Below, one piece after another: positions 44,057 to 52,518 of a DNA stretch of 64,000 nt (the first letter of the stretch is position 1; each line of letters opens with the position of its first letter). The DNA is from Micromonospora peucetia (GTDB lineage Bacteria > Actinomycetota > Actinomycetes > Mycobacteriales > Micromonosporaceae): positions 1,674,001 through 1,738,000 of the forward strand of contig NZ_FMIC01000002.1 of the NCBI RefSeq assembly GCF_900091625.1, read 5' to 3'. Made by a program: the position numbers and the translations under genes. The notes under the pieces were generated by a model. It had not been told where the DNA came from and searched no databases. It was given only the letters and a program-made list of their open reading frames with translations.

Positions 44057-45379
44057 TCAACGGGCCGGCGCGGGAGTGGCCAACCCCGCATCCGCCGCCG
44101 GGCCGCCATCGCGCCCTTCGGCCTGCGCGCCGTCCGCCGCGCCGGGTCCGACTGCCGGGCCGTCTGCCGCCCGAGCGCGTCGGACGGACCGGACGACGAA
44201 CGGCACGAACCCCACGACGACCAGCAGCCCGACCACACCGGCCGCCGCGATCAGGGGTCGCGGCGACAGCAGCGCCAGCAGGGCGCCCCCGATCAGGTAG
44301 CCGCCCATCGAGCCGCCCTGCACCGCCGCGCCGTAGAGGGCGTACGCCCGGCCGCGCGACGCCTCCGGCACCCGCCGGGCGGTGAGCACGTTGGCGAAGA
44401 CGTTCTCCCCGCCGTTCGCCGCGCCCGCGACCAGCCAGAGCGGGACCAGCAGCGCGGCCGTGGGCACGGCGGCGGCGACCGCCACCATCAGGCAGATGCC
44501 GCCGAGCGTCGCCAGCACCCCGTACACCAGCGCGCCGTCGTCGGTGAGCCGGTGGGCCAGCCGGGCGCAGAGCCAACTGCCGGGCAGCATGCCCGCCATC
44601 CAGGCCGCGCCGACCAGTCCGTACGTGGTGGGCGAGCCGCCGAGGGTCTCCCGGATGAAGAAGACCTCGATCACGTTGATACCACCCACCGCCGTGATGA
44701 CGACGGCCGTGCTGAGGACGACGGCCAGCAACAGCGGGTCGCGGCGTAGCCGCCAGGCCGGAGCCCGGACCGTCCCGGCCTCCGGCACGGCCGGGGCGGT
44801 CCGCCGGCCGCCCCGGCGGGTGCGCAGCAGCAGGCCCACGGCCACCAGCGCGAGATAGCTCGCGGCGTCGATGAGCAGCGGTACGCGGGTGCCGAACTGC
44901 CCGACCAGCAGCCCGGCGAGCACCGGGCCGGCGAGCGCGCCCAGGGAGGAGGCGGTCTGGTTGATCGCGCTCGCCCGGGGCAGGTCGGCGGGGCGCACCA
45001 TCGTCGGCAACAGCGCCGCGAGGCAGGGCTGGGTCACGGCCAGTCCGCAGGCGAGCAGCGCGACGAGTCCGACGATCAGTGCGGGGTGGTCGGCGAAGGC
45101 GAGCAGGGCGCAGACGGCGGCCTGTCCCAGGCCGGCGGCGACCAGCAGCGTCCGGCTGTCCACCCGGTCGGCGAGCCGCCCGGTGAGCGGGGCGAGCACC
45201 ACCAGCGGCAGGGTGGCCGCCAGCAGCAGTCCGGACACGGCGAGGCCGCTGGCGCCAGCGGCCTGGAGCGCGAGCGCCAGTGCGGTGGCGGCAAGGAAGT
45301 CCCCGCAGATCGAAATGCCGCGCGCGGCGGCGGTGAGCCAGACGTCGGACCAGCGCGACTCGCCAGTTGTGAAGGACAT
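44057..45379 (-). CDS. MFS transporter, start codon caged by a perfect hairpin
   Basis: A 440-residue major facilitator protein of the macrolide/enterobactin-exporter-like type, about twelve helices with LTGRLADRVDSRTLL as loop 2-3 motif and a C-terminal Ala/Gly/Pro tail of about 45 residues. The ATG at 45377-45379 is preferred: AAGGA lies 15 nt upstream. That Shine-Dalgarno and the first codons are the two arms of a 12-bp inverted repeat. An ArsR-type gene ends 40 nt upstream on the same strand and probably regulates it. Substrate unknown. Confidence 0.85.
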   Translation of the reverse strand: MSFTTGESRWSDVWLTAAARGISICGDFLAATALALALQAAGASGLAVSGLLLAATLPLVVLAPLTGRLADRVDSRTLLVAAGLGQAAVCALLAFADHPALIVGLVALLACGLAVTQPCLAALLPTMVRPADLPRASAINQTASSLGALAGPVLAGLLVGQFGTRVPLLIDAASYLALVAVGLLLRTRRGGRRTAPAVPEAGTVRAPAWRLRRDPLLLAVVLSTAVVITAVGGINVIEVFFIRETLGGSPTTYGLVGAAWMAGMLPGSWLCARLAHRLTDDGALVYGVLATLGGICLMVAVAAAVPTAALLVPLWLVAGAANGGENVFANVLTARRVPEASRGRAYALYGAAVQGGSMGGYLIGGALLALLSPRPLIAAAGVVGLLVVVGFVPFVVRSVRRARAADGPAVGPGAADGAQAEGRDGGPAADAGLATPAPAR

Positions 45380-45404
45380 ACTTCGAAAATAATCCTTCAC
45401 AACT
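45365..45404 (-). promoter_or_regulatory. Perfect inverted repeat spanning the MFS start codon
   Basis: Coding strand: AGTTGTGAAGGA, 16-nt loop TTATTTTCGAAGTATG, TCCTTCACAACT. In RNA the Shine-Dalgarno GAAGGA is in the stem and the ATG is the last triplet of the loop. In DNA it is a 12-16-12 operator candidate, plausibly for the ArsR-type protein encoded just upstream. Confidence 0.7.
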
Positions 45405-45419
45405 GATCGAATCAACCCC

Positions 45420-46004
45420 TTACGGCAACGGCACCGCCCGGTACTGCACCGCCACCGTGCGCGCCCCGGCCGGCGGATCCGCCTGACGGTTCCGCTGCCG
45501 GTACGGCTCGAACAGCGCGCTCACCGCCTCGTTCAGCCCGGCCAGCTCATCGGCGGTGAGCAGCAGCAGCGTGTCGCTGAACAGCGCGGCGTCGTACCAC
45601 TCGGGGGCCTCGTCACCGGCGCGGCGCAGCCAGTCCCGGCTCCGCGCCAGGTCCCGGGCCGCATGCGCCTCCACCAGCGCCTGCTCGGCCGCGCGCGCCT
45701 CCGGACCGGCGGAGCGTCCCGCGTCGACCATCAGGCCCTGGCCGACCGTGCGCCACAGCCGCTCACGCGCGTCGCCCCGGCTCGGCGCCTGCTCCACCAG
45801 GCCAGACTTCGCCAGTGCCCGCAGGTGATAGCTGGTCGCGCTCGGCGACAGCCCGGCGACCTCCGCGCACTCGGTGGCGGTCGCACCGCCCTCCGCCATG
45901 TTCAGACGTTCCATGATCACGATTCGGGCCGGATGGGCCAGCGCCCGCATCACCTGCGGGTCGCTGATCGTCATCCGCCGTTGCTCGGGACGCGCATCCG
46001 TCAT
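45420..46004 (-). CDS. ArsR/HTH-20 family transcriptional regulator
   Basis: A 194-residue regulator. The N-terminal winged helix (about 13-85) has the ArsR-type opening DPQVMRALAHPARIVIMERL and the recognition helix GLSPSATSYHLRALAKSGLV; the C-terminal part resembles other HTH_20 regulators paired with drug exporters. No metal-binding Cys motif (CVC) is present. ATG at 46002-46004. It reads into the MFS gene and probably represses that unit through the palindrome at 45365-45404. Confidence 0.85.
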   Translation of the reverse strand: MTDARPEQRRMTISDPQVMRALAHPARIVIMERLNMAEGGATATECAEVAGLSPSATSYHLRALAKSGLVEQAPSRGDARERLWRTVGQGLMVDAGRSAGPEARAAEQALVEAHAARDLARSRDWLRRAGDEAPEWYDAALFSDTLLLLTADELAGLNEAVSALFEPYRQRNRQADPPAGARTVAVQYRAVPLP

Positions 46005-46107
46005 GGGTCCATGATTCCCGCCCGCGCGGTCGCCGGTGCACGCCGGTGGGCCGGCATGCGGAACCGCCGCCGGTGACAACGCGCCAGGGGCGCCGACGCC
46101 GGACCGC

Positions 46108-46200
46108 GAAGGCGCCCCGCCCCGGGCTGCGGCATCACGGTCGAAATCCGTCCGAAGGCGGCCCGCCCCCGGGCACCGGCGCCACGGTCGAAATCCCGTG
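46108..46200. repeat. Two-unit direct repeat of about 46 bp
   Basis: Units 46108-46153 and 46154-46200 share GAAGGCG, a CCCGCCCCGGGC-like middle and CACGGTCGAAATCC at 46136-46149 and 46183-46196. It lies between the divergent ArsR and HelD-like genes. Confidence 0.75.
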
Positions 46201-46253
46201 GAGCGTAGTGCGCCCGGCGCGTAGGCTGTCAGGTCGCTGACGGCCAGGGTGGG

Positions 46254-48662
46254 GTGACCACCGCATCGGACGTCCCGCGCCGGGGGCCGGCCCATCCGCC
46301 CGCCGGAGACGCGAGCGACCGACCGATGACCCCGACGGGACTCAGCGTGAACGACCTCGATCTCGACCTCGAAGCCGAACGCGAACACCTCACCACCTCC
46401 CGGGCGGCCCTGGCCCAGATGCGGGAACGTGCCCGAGCCCTCTTCGTCACCGGTGACCAGGTGGCCGGCGACGCGTACGCGGCCGAGACGCTCGGGCGCA
46501 CCCTGGCCCGCCGGGTCGCCGAACTCGCCGACGACCCGACCACGCCGCTCTTCTTCGGTCGCCTCGACTTCGGCCCGGCGCCTGACGCCCCACTCGCCGA
46601 CACCCCACCCGGCGGTGCCTCACCCGGCGACGCCCCGCCCGGTAACGCCTCACTCACCGGCGCCTCACCAGCCGGCGGTCGGCCCGGTGACCCTGGCGAC
46701 GGGCCGGACGGGTGGCACGCGGACCACGCCGGACGGCGGTACCACGTCGGCCGGCGGCACGTCACCGACGACCGGGGCGAGCCGCTCGTGCTGGACTGGC
46801 GCGCCCCGGTGTCCCGGTCGTTCTACCGGGCGAGCGCGCGCGACCCGCAGGGCGTGGCCGTACGGCGCCGCTTCGGGTTTGGCAACGGGGCGCTGACCAG
46901 CTTCGAGGACGAGCGCCTCGACCGGGGCGAGGAACTCGGCACGACCAGCCGGATCCTGACCGCCGAGATCGAACGGCCACGCGTCGGGCCGATGCGTGAC
47001 ATCGTCGCCACCATCCAGCCGGAGCAGGACGAGCTGGTCCGCGCCGACCTGGCCGACTCGATCTGCGTACAGGGCGCCCCGGGCACCGGCAAGACGGCCG
47101 TCGGCCTGCACCGGGCCGCCTACCTGCTCTACCTGTACCGGGATCGGCTACGCCGGTCCGGTGTGTTGATCGTGGGGCCGAACCGGGCCTTCCTGTCGTA
47201 CATCGCGGCGGTGCTGCCGGCACTCGGTGAGGTCGAGGTCGAGCAGGCCACGGTGGAGGACCTGGTCGGCCGGGTGCCGGTACGGGCAGTCGACGACCCG
47301 ACGGTCGCCGCGGTCAAGCACGACGCCCGGATGGCCGAGGTGCTGCGCCGAGCGGTCGACGCGCACATCGGCGAGCCCACCGAGCCGATCATGGTCTCGG
47401 ACGGCTCGTTCCGCTGGCGGATCGGGCTGGACCCGCTGCACCGGGTGGTTGAGGAGACCCGCCGGGAGCGGCTGCCGTACGCCACGGGGCGCGAGCGCGT
47501 CCGGGCCCGGGTGGTGGCGCTGCTGCAACGGCAGGCCGAGGCGCGGCGCGCCGAGTCGCCGAGTGACACCTGGCTGCGCCGGATGGGCAAGGCCACGCCG
47601 GTCACCACCTTCCTCGACGCGGTCTGGCCGGCGCTCACCCCGGAAGGGCTGCTGCACGCCCTGCTCACCGCCCCGGAGCGGCTCGCCGCGGCAGCGGGCG
47701 GCCTGCTCAGCGCCGACGAGCAGGCGCGGCTGCGCGGGATCGCCGCCCCGGCTCGGACGCCCGAACCGACAGCGGCAGCCGACCCGACGGCGGCGACGGC
47801 GACGGCGGCCGATCTGGCAGTGGTAGCGGCAGCGGGCCCGACAGCGGTGCCCGGTGCTACCGACGCCCCGCCCCCGGCGCGCCGTCCGGCCCTGGGCACG
47901 ACGAAGCTCGGCCGGACGCCGAAGGCCACCAAGTGGACGGCAGCCGACGCTGTGCTGATCGACGAGGCGGCCGGGCTGATCGAGCGCCCGGGCGGCTTCG
48001 GACACGTCGTCGTCGACGAGGCGCAGGACCTCTCCCCGATGCAGTGCCGGGTGATCGCCCGGCGCAGCGAACACGGCTCCATCACCCTGCTCGGGGACCT
48101 GGCCCAGGGCACCGCCCCGTGGGCCGCCGCCGACTGGCGGGAGTCGCTACGCCACCTCGGCAAGCCGGACGCCGTCGTGGTGCCGCTGACGGTCGGCTTC
48201 CGGGTGCCCGCAGCCGTGGTCGCGTTCGCCAACCGGCTGCTGCCGGCGCTCGCCGTCGACGTACCCCCGGCCGAGTCGCTGCGCCGCGACGGCGCGTTGG
48301 ACGTGCGTACCGTCGACGACCTGACCGCCGCGACGGTGACCGAGGTACGGGCGGCGCTGGCGTTCGACGGCTCGGTGGCGGTGATCGCCGCCGACGAGGC
48401 GGTCAGCGGGCTGCGGACGGCGCTGGACGACGCCGGCGTCGAGACCGCGACCGTCGACGAGCCGACCGCCGCGGCGCGCGTCACCGTGGTGCCCGCCACC
48501 CTGGTCAAGGGCCTGGAGTACGACCACGTCATCGTCGTCGAGCCGGCGGCGATCGTGGCCGCCGAGCCGCGCGGCCTGCACCGGCTCTACGTGGTGCTCA
48601 CCCGGGCCGTCTCCCGGCTCGCAGTGCTGCACGCCCGACCGTTGCCGCCTCCGCTCGGGTGA
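46254..48662 (+). CDS. HelD-like UvrD/Rep superfamily helicase
   Basis: An 802-residue superfamily-1 motor of the HelD family, which binds RNA polymerase, removes it from DNA and in some actinobacteria confers rifamycin tolerance (HelR). An N-terminal coiled-coil arm (about 30-90) is followed by Walker A GAPGTGKT (274-281, K280), a Q-rich motif IQPEQDELVR, VVDEAQDLSPMQ (motif II) and LVKGLEYDHVIVVEP and YVVLTRA near the end. Residues about 115-150 are a Pro/Gly/Ala low-complexity insertion. The GTG at 46254 or the ATG at codon 25 may be the start. I saw no convincing rifamycin-associated element upstream. Confidence 0.85.
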   Translation: MTTASDVPRRGPAHPPAGDASDRPMTPTGLSVNDLDLDLEAEREHLTTSRAALAQMRERARALFVTGDQVAGDAYAAETLGRTLARRVAELADDPTTPLFFGRLDFGPAPDAPLADTPPGGASPGDAPPGNASLTGASPAGGRPGDPGDGPDGWHADHAGRRYHVGRRHVTDDRGEPLVLDWRAPVSRSFYRASARDPQGVAVRRRFGFGNGALTSFEDERLDRGEELGTTSRILTAEIERPRVGPMRDIVATIQPEQDELVRADLADSICVQGAPGTGKTAVGLHRAAYLLYLYRDRLRRSGVLIVGPNRAFLSYIAAVLPALGEVEVEQATVEDLVGRVPVRAVDDPTVAAVKHDARMAEVLRRAVDAHIGEPTEPIMVSDGSFRWRIGLDPLHRVVEETRRERLPYATGRERVRARVVALLQRQAEARRAESPSDTWLRRMGKATPVTTFLDAVWPALTPEGLLHALLTAPERLAAAAGGLLSADEQARLRGIAAPARTPEPTAAADPTAATATAADLAVVAAAGPTAVPGATDAPPPARRPALGTTKLGRTPKATKWTAADAVLIDEAAGLIERPGGFGHVVVDEAQDLSPMQCRVIARRSEHGSITLLGDLAQGTAPWAAADWRESLRHLGKPDAVVVPLTVGFRVPAAVVAFANRLLPALAVDVPPAESLRRDGALDVRTVDDLTAATVTEVRAALAFDGSVAVIAADEAVSGLRTALDDAGVETATVDEPTAAARVTVVPATLVKGLEYDHVIVVEPAAIVAAEPRGLHRLYVVLTRAVSRLAVLHARPLPPPLG

Positions 48663-48720
48663 TCGGCGACTTGCGCCGGTGCGGTAGACAGGCGTCCGTG
48701 ACACCCTCGATGAGCATCCC

Positions 48721-49650
48721 GTGATCCTCGCCCGCGCCGAGGCGGTCAGCCGCCGCTACGGCGACGTGATCGCCCTCGACCGAGTCGACCTGGAGGTCCG
48801 GGCCGGCGAGCTGGTCGGCCTGCTCGGCCCGAACGGGGCTGGCAAGAGCACCCTGCTGAACCTGCTCGTCGGGCTGCGCCGGCCCACCGCCGGCCGGGTC
48901 GAGCTGTTCGGCGGCGACCCCCGCGACCCGGCGAGCCGGCAGCGGATCGGGGTCACCCCGCAGGAGACGGGCCTGCCCGGCACGCTGCGGGTCGGCGAGG
49001 TGGTGGACTTCGTTGCCGCCCACCACCCCGACCCGGTCCCCCGGGGCGAACTGCTCGACCGCTTCGGCCTGGGCGAGCTGGCCCGGCGGCAGACCGGCGG
49101 CCTCTCCGGCGGGCAGCGCCGCCGGCTCGCGGTGGCCATCGCCTTCGTCGGCCGGCCGCGGCTGGTGCTGCTCGACGAGCCGACCACCGGCCTGGACGTC
49201 GCTGCGCGGCACACCCTGTGGGAGGCGATCCGGGCGTTCCACGACGACGGCGGCACCGTGCTGCTGAGCAGCCACTACCTGGAGGAAGTCGAGGCGCTGG
49301 CGCGGCGCGTGGTGGTCATCGGGCACGGCCGGGTGCTGGCCGACGACACGGTCAGCGCCATCCGGGGCATCGTCGGCGTACGCCGGGTGAGCCTGGTCGC
49401 CGACGAACTGCCCGCGCTGCCGGGCGTGGTCCGCACCGAGCGGGTCGACGGCCGCACCCACCTGCTGACCACCGACGCCGACGAGCTGGTGCGGGCCCTG
49501 GTCACCGCCGGGGTGACGTTCACCGACCTGGAGGTGCGCCCCACCTCGCTGGAGGAGGCGTTCCTCGCCATCACCGCGACCGACGCGGCACCGGGCTCCG
49601 GAGCCGACCGTCCGACGACCGCCGTGGCCGGCCCACCGGCCACCGCCTGA
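48721..49650 (+). CDS. ABC transporter ATP-binding protein (CcmA/DrrA-like)
   Basis: A 309-residue ATPase of the ABC-2/drug-exporter type. Walker A GPNGAGKST (about 38-46), Q-loop TPQETGLPG, signature LSGGQRRRLAVA, Walker B LVLLDEPTTGLD and the switch His in LLSSHYLEE are complete. The last 90 residues are the C-terminal extension common in these exporters. GTG start at 48721. It forms a two-gene unit with the permease 14 nt downstream. Substrate unknown. Confidence 0.92.
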   Translation: MILARAEAVSRRYGDVIALDRVDLEVRAGELVGLLGPNGAGKSTLLNLLVGLRRPTAGRVELFGGDPRDPASRQRIGVTPQETGLPGTLRVGEVVDFVAAHHPDPVPRGELLDRFGLGELARRQTGGLSGGQRRRLAVAIAFVGRPRLVLLDEPTTGLDVAARHTLWEAIRAFHDDGGTVLLSSHYLEEVEALARRVVVIGHGRVLADDTVSAIRGIVGVRRVSLVADELPALPGVVRTERVDGRTHLLTTDADELVRALVTAGVTFTDLEVRPTSLEEAFLAITATDAAPGSGADRPTTAVAGPPATA

Positions 49651-49664
49651 GAGACGGGTCTCCC

Positions 49665-50402
49665 ATGCGCCTCGCCCTGCTCCACGCCCGCTACCAACTC
49701 CTGGAGACGGTCCGCATCCCGGTCGCCGTCGTCGGCAGCGCCTTCTTCCCGGCCGCCGCGATGCTCTTCTTCGTGGTGCCGTTCACCGGTAAGGACCCGG
49801 TCGGCGCCACCTACGCCACCGCCGCGATGGTCACCTTCTCGGTGATGAGCGCGAACATCTTCCAGTACGGGATCGGGGCGGCCGAGGACCGCGCCCACCC
49901 CTGGGACCCGTACACCCGGACGCTGCCCGCCGGCCCCACGTCGCGTTTCGCGGGCCGGATACTGGCCGGGCTGGCACTCACCTACCTCTCGCTGCTCCCG
50001 GTGGTGGTGATCGGGGCGACGCTCACCGAGGCGCGGGTCAGCGCAGCGGCGTTCCTGCTGGCCCTGGCGATCGTCACCATGATCTCGGTGCCGTTCACGC
50101 TGTTGGGGCTCTCCATCGGCTACTCGATGCCGAGCAAGGCGGCGATCGTGGTGGCGCAGGTCGTCTTCTTCCCGCTCGCCTTCGGTGGCGGCCTGCTCTC
50201 CGCCCCGGACCAGGCGCCCGGGTTCGTCGAAGCCGTCGCGCCGTTCCTGCCGACCCGGGGCGCGGTGGAGCTGATGTGGGCGGCGGTCGGCGACTACTCG
50301 GTCAACTCGCTGTCGGTGGTCATGCTCGGGGTCTGGGTGGTGCTGCTGGCGGTGTTGGCCGGGTGGGCGTACCGGCGTGACGAGGGTCGACGGTTCAGCT
50401 GA
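49665..50402 (+). CDS. ABC-2 type transporter permease
   Basis: A 245-residue membrane protein with six hydrophobic helices; FQYGIGAAEDRAHPWDPYTRTLPAG and PFTLLGLSIGYSMPSKAA are typical of ABC-2 permeases. The ATG at 49665 gives the family length. It is the partner of the ATPase gene just upstream. Likely an exporter of a small molecule or lipid; no more can be said. Confidence 0.9.
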   Translation: MRLALLHARYQLLETVRIPVAVVGSAFFPAAAMLFFVVPFTGKDPVGATYATAAMVTFSVMSANIFQYGIGAAEDRAHPWDPYTRTLPAGPTSRFAGRILAGLALTYLSLLPVVVIGATLTEARVSAAAFLLALAIVTMISVPFTLLGLSIGYSMPSKAAIVVAQVVFFPLAFGGGLLSAPDQAPGFVEAVAPFLPTRGAVELMWAAVGDYSVNSLSVVMLGVWVVLLAVLAGWAYRRDEGRRFS

Positions 50403-50507
50403 CGTTTTTGTCCGATCCGTCCGATCCACCCCGAAGCGTGGCGGGTCGGTGCCACGATTCCGGCAGGGGCGCGCCGGCGTGGCCGCCCCCCGCCGAGAGG
50501 GGTCGAC

Positions 50508-51269
50508 GTGAGCACCGTCCCGCCGGGCACACCCTGCTGGGCCGATCTCGCCACCCCGGGCCTCGCCGACGCGCGGCGGTTCTACCCCGAACTGTTCGGT
50601 TGGACCGGCCGGATCGACCCGGAGCCCGAGGCGGGCGGCTACACGGTCTTCCTGCTCGGCGGACAGGCGGTGGCGGGCGCGGGTCCACCAGCCATCCCCG
50701 ACCAGGTGCCGATCTGGTCGACGTACCTGGCGACCGACGACGCGGACCTGGTGGCCGGCCGGGTCGAGCGGGCCGGCGGACAGGTGGTGGTGCCCCCGTT
50801 CGAGGTCTTCGACCGGGGACGGATGGCAGTCTTCGCCGACCCCGCCGGGGCGGCCTTCAGCGTCTGGCAGCCGATGGCGATGCCAGGGGCCGAGGTCTTC
50901 GACACCCCCGGCGCGCTGACCTGGACCGAGCTGGTCACCCCGGACCCGGAGGGCGCGAAGGTCTTCTACGAGCTGGTCTTCGGCTGGCACCCGGACGACC
51001 AGCGGGTGGGCCCGGTCACGTACACCGGCTGGCGGCTCGGCACCCGGATCGTGGCCGGCATGCTGCCGCCGCTGGGTGACGGCTTCCCCGCGGACACGCC
51101 CGCGTACTGGTCGGTGTACTTCGCGGTGGCCGACGTCGACGCGGCCGCCGCCCGAGCCGCCGAGCTGGGCGGCACCATCCTGGTCCCGCCCCAGGACGCC
51201 CCGCTGGGCCGCTACGCCGCCCTCCGCGACCCCCACGGCGCCCTCTTCAACATCCTCACCCGCCCCTAA
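50508..51269 (+). CDS. VOC family protein with two glyoxalase-like domains
   Basis: A 253-residue protein made of two tandem vicinal-oxygen-chelate modules (about 8-120 and 135-250). Each begins with a PCWADLATPGLADARRFYPELFGW or TWTELVTPDPEGAKVFYELVFGW segment and ends with an FADPAGAAFSVWQ or LRDPHGALFNIL strand, as in CFP-30B/hydroxylase-like actinobacterial proteins. Metal ligands are not obvious, so an enzyme role is uncertain. GTG start at 50508 after GAGAGGGG. Confidence 0.87.
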   Translation: MSTVPPGTPCWADLATPGLADARRFYPELFGWTGRIDPEPEAGGYTVFLLGGQAVAGAGPPAIPDQVPIWSTYLATDDADLVAGRVERAGGQVVVPPFEVFDRGRMAVFADPAGAAFSVWQPMAMPGAEVFDTPGALTWTELVTPDPEGAKVFYELVFGWHPDDQRVGPVTYTGWRLGTRIVAGMLPPLGDGFPADTPAYWSVYFAVADVDAAAARAAELGGTILVPPQDAPLGRYAALRDPHGALFNILTRP

Positions 51270-51422
51270 CCCACCCCCACCCACCCCACAGTCCCCCGCC
51301 CGGCCCGGCACTCAGCCCGGCCCTGCCCGGCCCGCCCTGCCCGCCCTGCCCGGCACAGCCCTACCCGGCACAGCCCTGCCCGCCCGTGCACGGCGCTCGG
51401 CTCGGCTCGGCTCGGCTCGCGG

Positions 51423-51492
51423 CGATCTTGCACTTTGCGCCCTCGGATTGCACGCTTTGCCCGGTTTTGCCGGGGCGCAAAGTGCAAGATCG
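51423..51492. repeat. Long intergenic palindrome, copy 2 (core CGATCTTGCACTTT)
   Basis: CGATCTTGCACTTTGCGCCC (51423-51442) is perfectly complementary to 51473-51492, a 20-bp stem with a 30-nt loop that begins TCGGATTG as in copy 1 at 6306-6374. It lies between the convergent VOC and btuD-like genes. Confidence 0.88.
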
Positions 51493-51633
51493 CGGGGCGT
51501 CGGGGCCGCGAGGGCCGCGAGGGCCGCGAGGGGCAGGGAGGCGCGCGAGGGGCGCGAGGAGGGGCGCGAGGAGGGGCGCGAGGGGCGCGCGGGGCGAGGG
51601 GGTGCGCGAGGGGCGAGTAGGGCGCGCGGGTGG
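51493..51633. repeat. Purine-rich degenerate tandem repeats (rest of a 364-bp gene-free gap)
   Basis: Runs of GGGCCGCGA and GGGGCGCGAGGA units fill the space from the palindrome to the btuD stop. On the other side (51290-51420) are C-rich CCTGCCCGGCA units and a CTCGG tandem stretch (51396-51419). Nothing in 51270-51633 looks coding. Confidence 0.7.
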
Positions 51634-52518
51634 TCAGGGGCGGGGGTGGGGGCGGATGGGAACTATCAGGGGGCCGTGGTCGCCTGGGATGACTCGAACG
51701 GTGGCGCGGTACCAGGTGGCCAGGAGTTGCTCGGTGAGCACCTCGTGGGGGGTGCCGGCAGCCACCACCCGGCCGCCGGCGAGCAGCACCATGCGGTCGG
51801 CGTACTCGCCCGCTATGGAGAGGTCGTGCATGGTGGCGAGCACGGTCAGGCCGTGCTCTCGGCGCAGCCGGTCGACCAGCTCCAGCACCTCCTGCTGGTG
51901 GCCGATGTCCAGGGCACTGATCGGCTCGTCGAGCAGCAGCAGGGTCGCGCCCTGGGCCAGCGCGCGGGCCAGGAAGACCCGCTGCCGCTCGCCACCGGAC
52001 AGGGTGGTCAGTTCCCGGTCGTGGAACCCGGCCAGGTCCAGCCCGTCGAGCACGTCGTACGCGGCCGTCAGGTCGGCGGCGGACTCCCGGCCCAGCGACG
52101 GGATGTAGGGGGTGCGGCCCAGCAGCACGTAGTCGAGCACCGACATGCCGGCCGGCACGACCGGGGACTGGGCCACCGTGGCGACCACCCGGGCCCGGTC
52201 GCGGCGGCGCAGCGCCTCGCTCGGCGTACCGAAGAGGGAGACGGCGCCCGGCGCGGGTAGCAGGCCGCCGACGACGCGCAGCAGCGTCGACTTCCCGGCG
52301 CCGTTCGGACCGATCACGGTGACCCATTCGCCCGGGGCCACGGTCAGGTCGACGCCGGCCAGGATCGGTTTGCCATCCAGGCGGACGTGCAGGTCGCGGA
52401 CCTCGACGGCGGGCACGGCGGGCACGGCCACCCCGTCGCCTCCGCCCGGGGCTCGCGAAGCCGACCCGACGGCCCCGCCGTCCACCGACCGCGAGGCCGG
52501 TACGCGCCGCGCGCTCAC
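51634..52518 (-). CDS. btuD: Corrinoid/iron-type ABC importer ATP-binding protein
   Basis: ATPase of a FecCD/BtuCD-type importer, 294 residues. Walker A GPNGAGKST, signature LSGGERQRVFLARALA, Walker B LLLLDEPISALD and switch His in MHDLS are all present. The first roughly 35 residues (Gly/Ala-rich) precede the domain, so an internal start is possible. GTG at 52516-52518 overlaps the permease stop as GTGA. The upstream cobalamin riboswitch makes cobalamin or a precursor the likely cargo rather than iron-siderophore or heme. Confidence 0.88.
   Translation of the reverse strand: MSARRVPASRSVDGGAVGSASRAPGGGDGVAVPAVPAVEVRDLHVRLDGKPILAGVDLTVAPGEWVTVIGPNGAGKSTLLRVVGGLLPAPGAVSLFGTPSEALRRRDRARVVATVAQSPVVPAGMSVLDYVLLGRTPYIPSLGRESAADLTAAYDVLDGLDLAGFHDRELTTLSGGERQRVFLARALAQGATLLLLDEPISALDIGHQQEVLELVDRLRREHGLTVLATMHDLSIAGEYADRMVLLAGGRVVAAGTPHEVLTEQLLATWYRATVRVIPGDHGPLIVPIRPHPRP

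Noticed and set aside
46200..46253. Rifamycin-associated element upstream of the HelD-like gene
   Set aside because: I could not find a convincing inverted repeat of the reported type in the 50 nt before the start, so rifamycin induction is not claimed.
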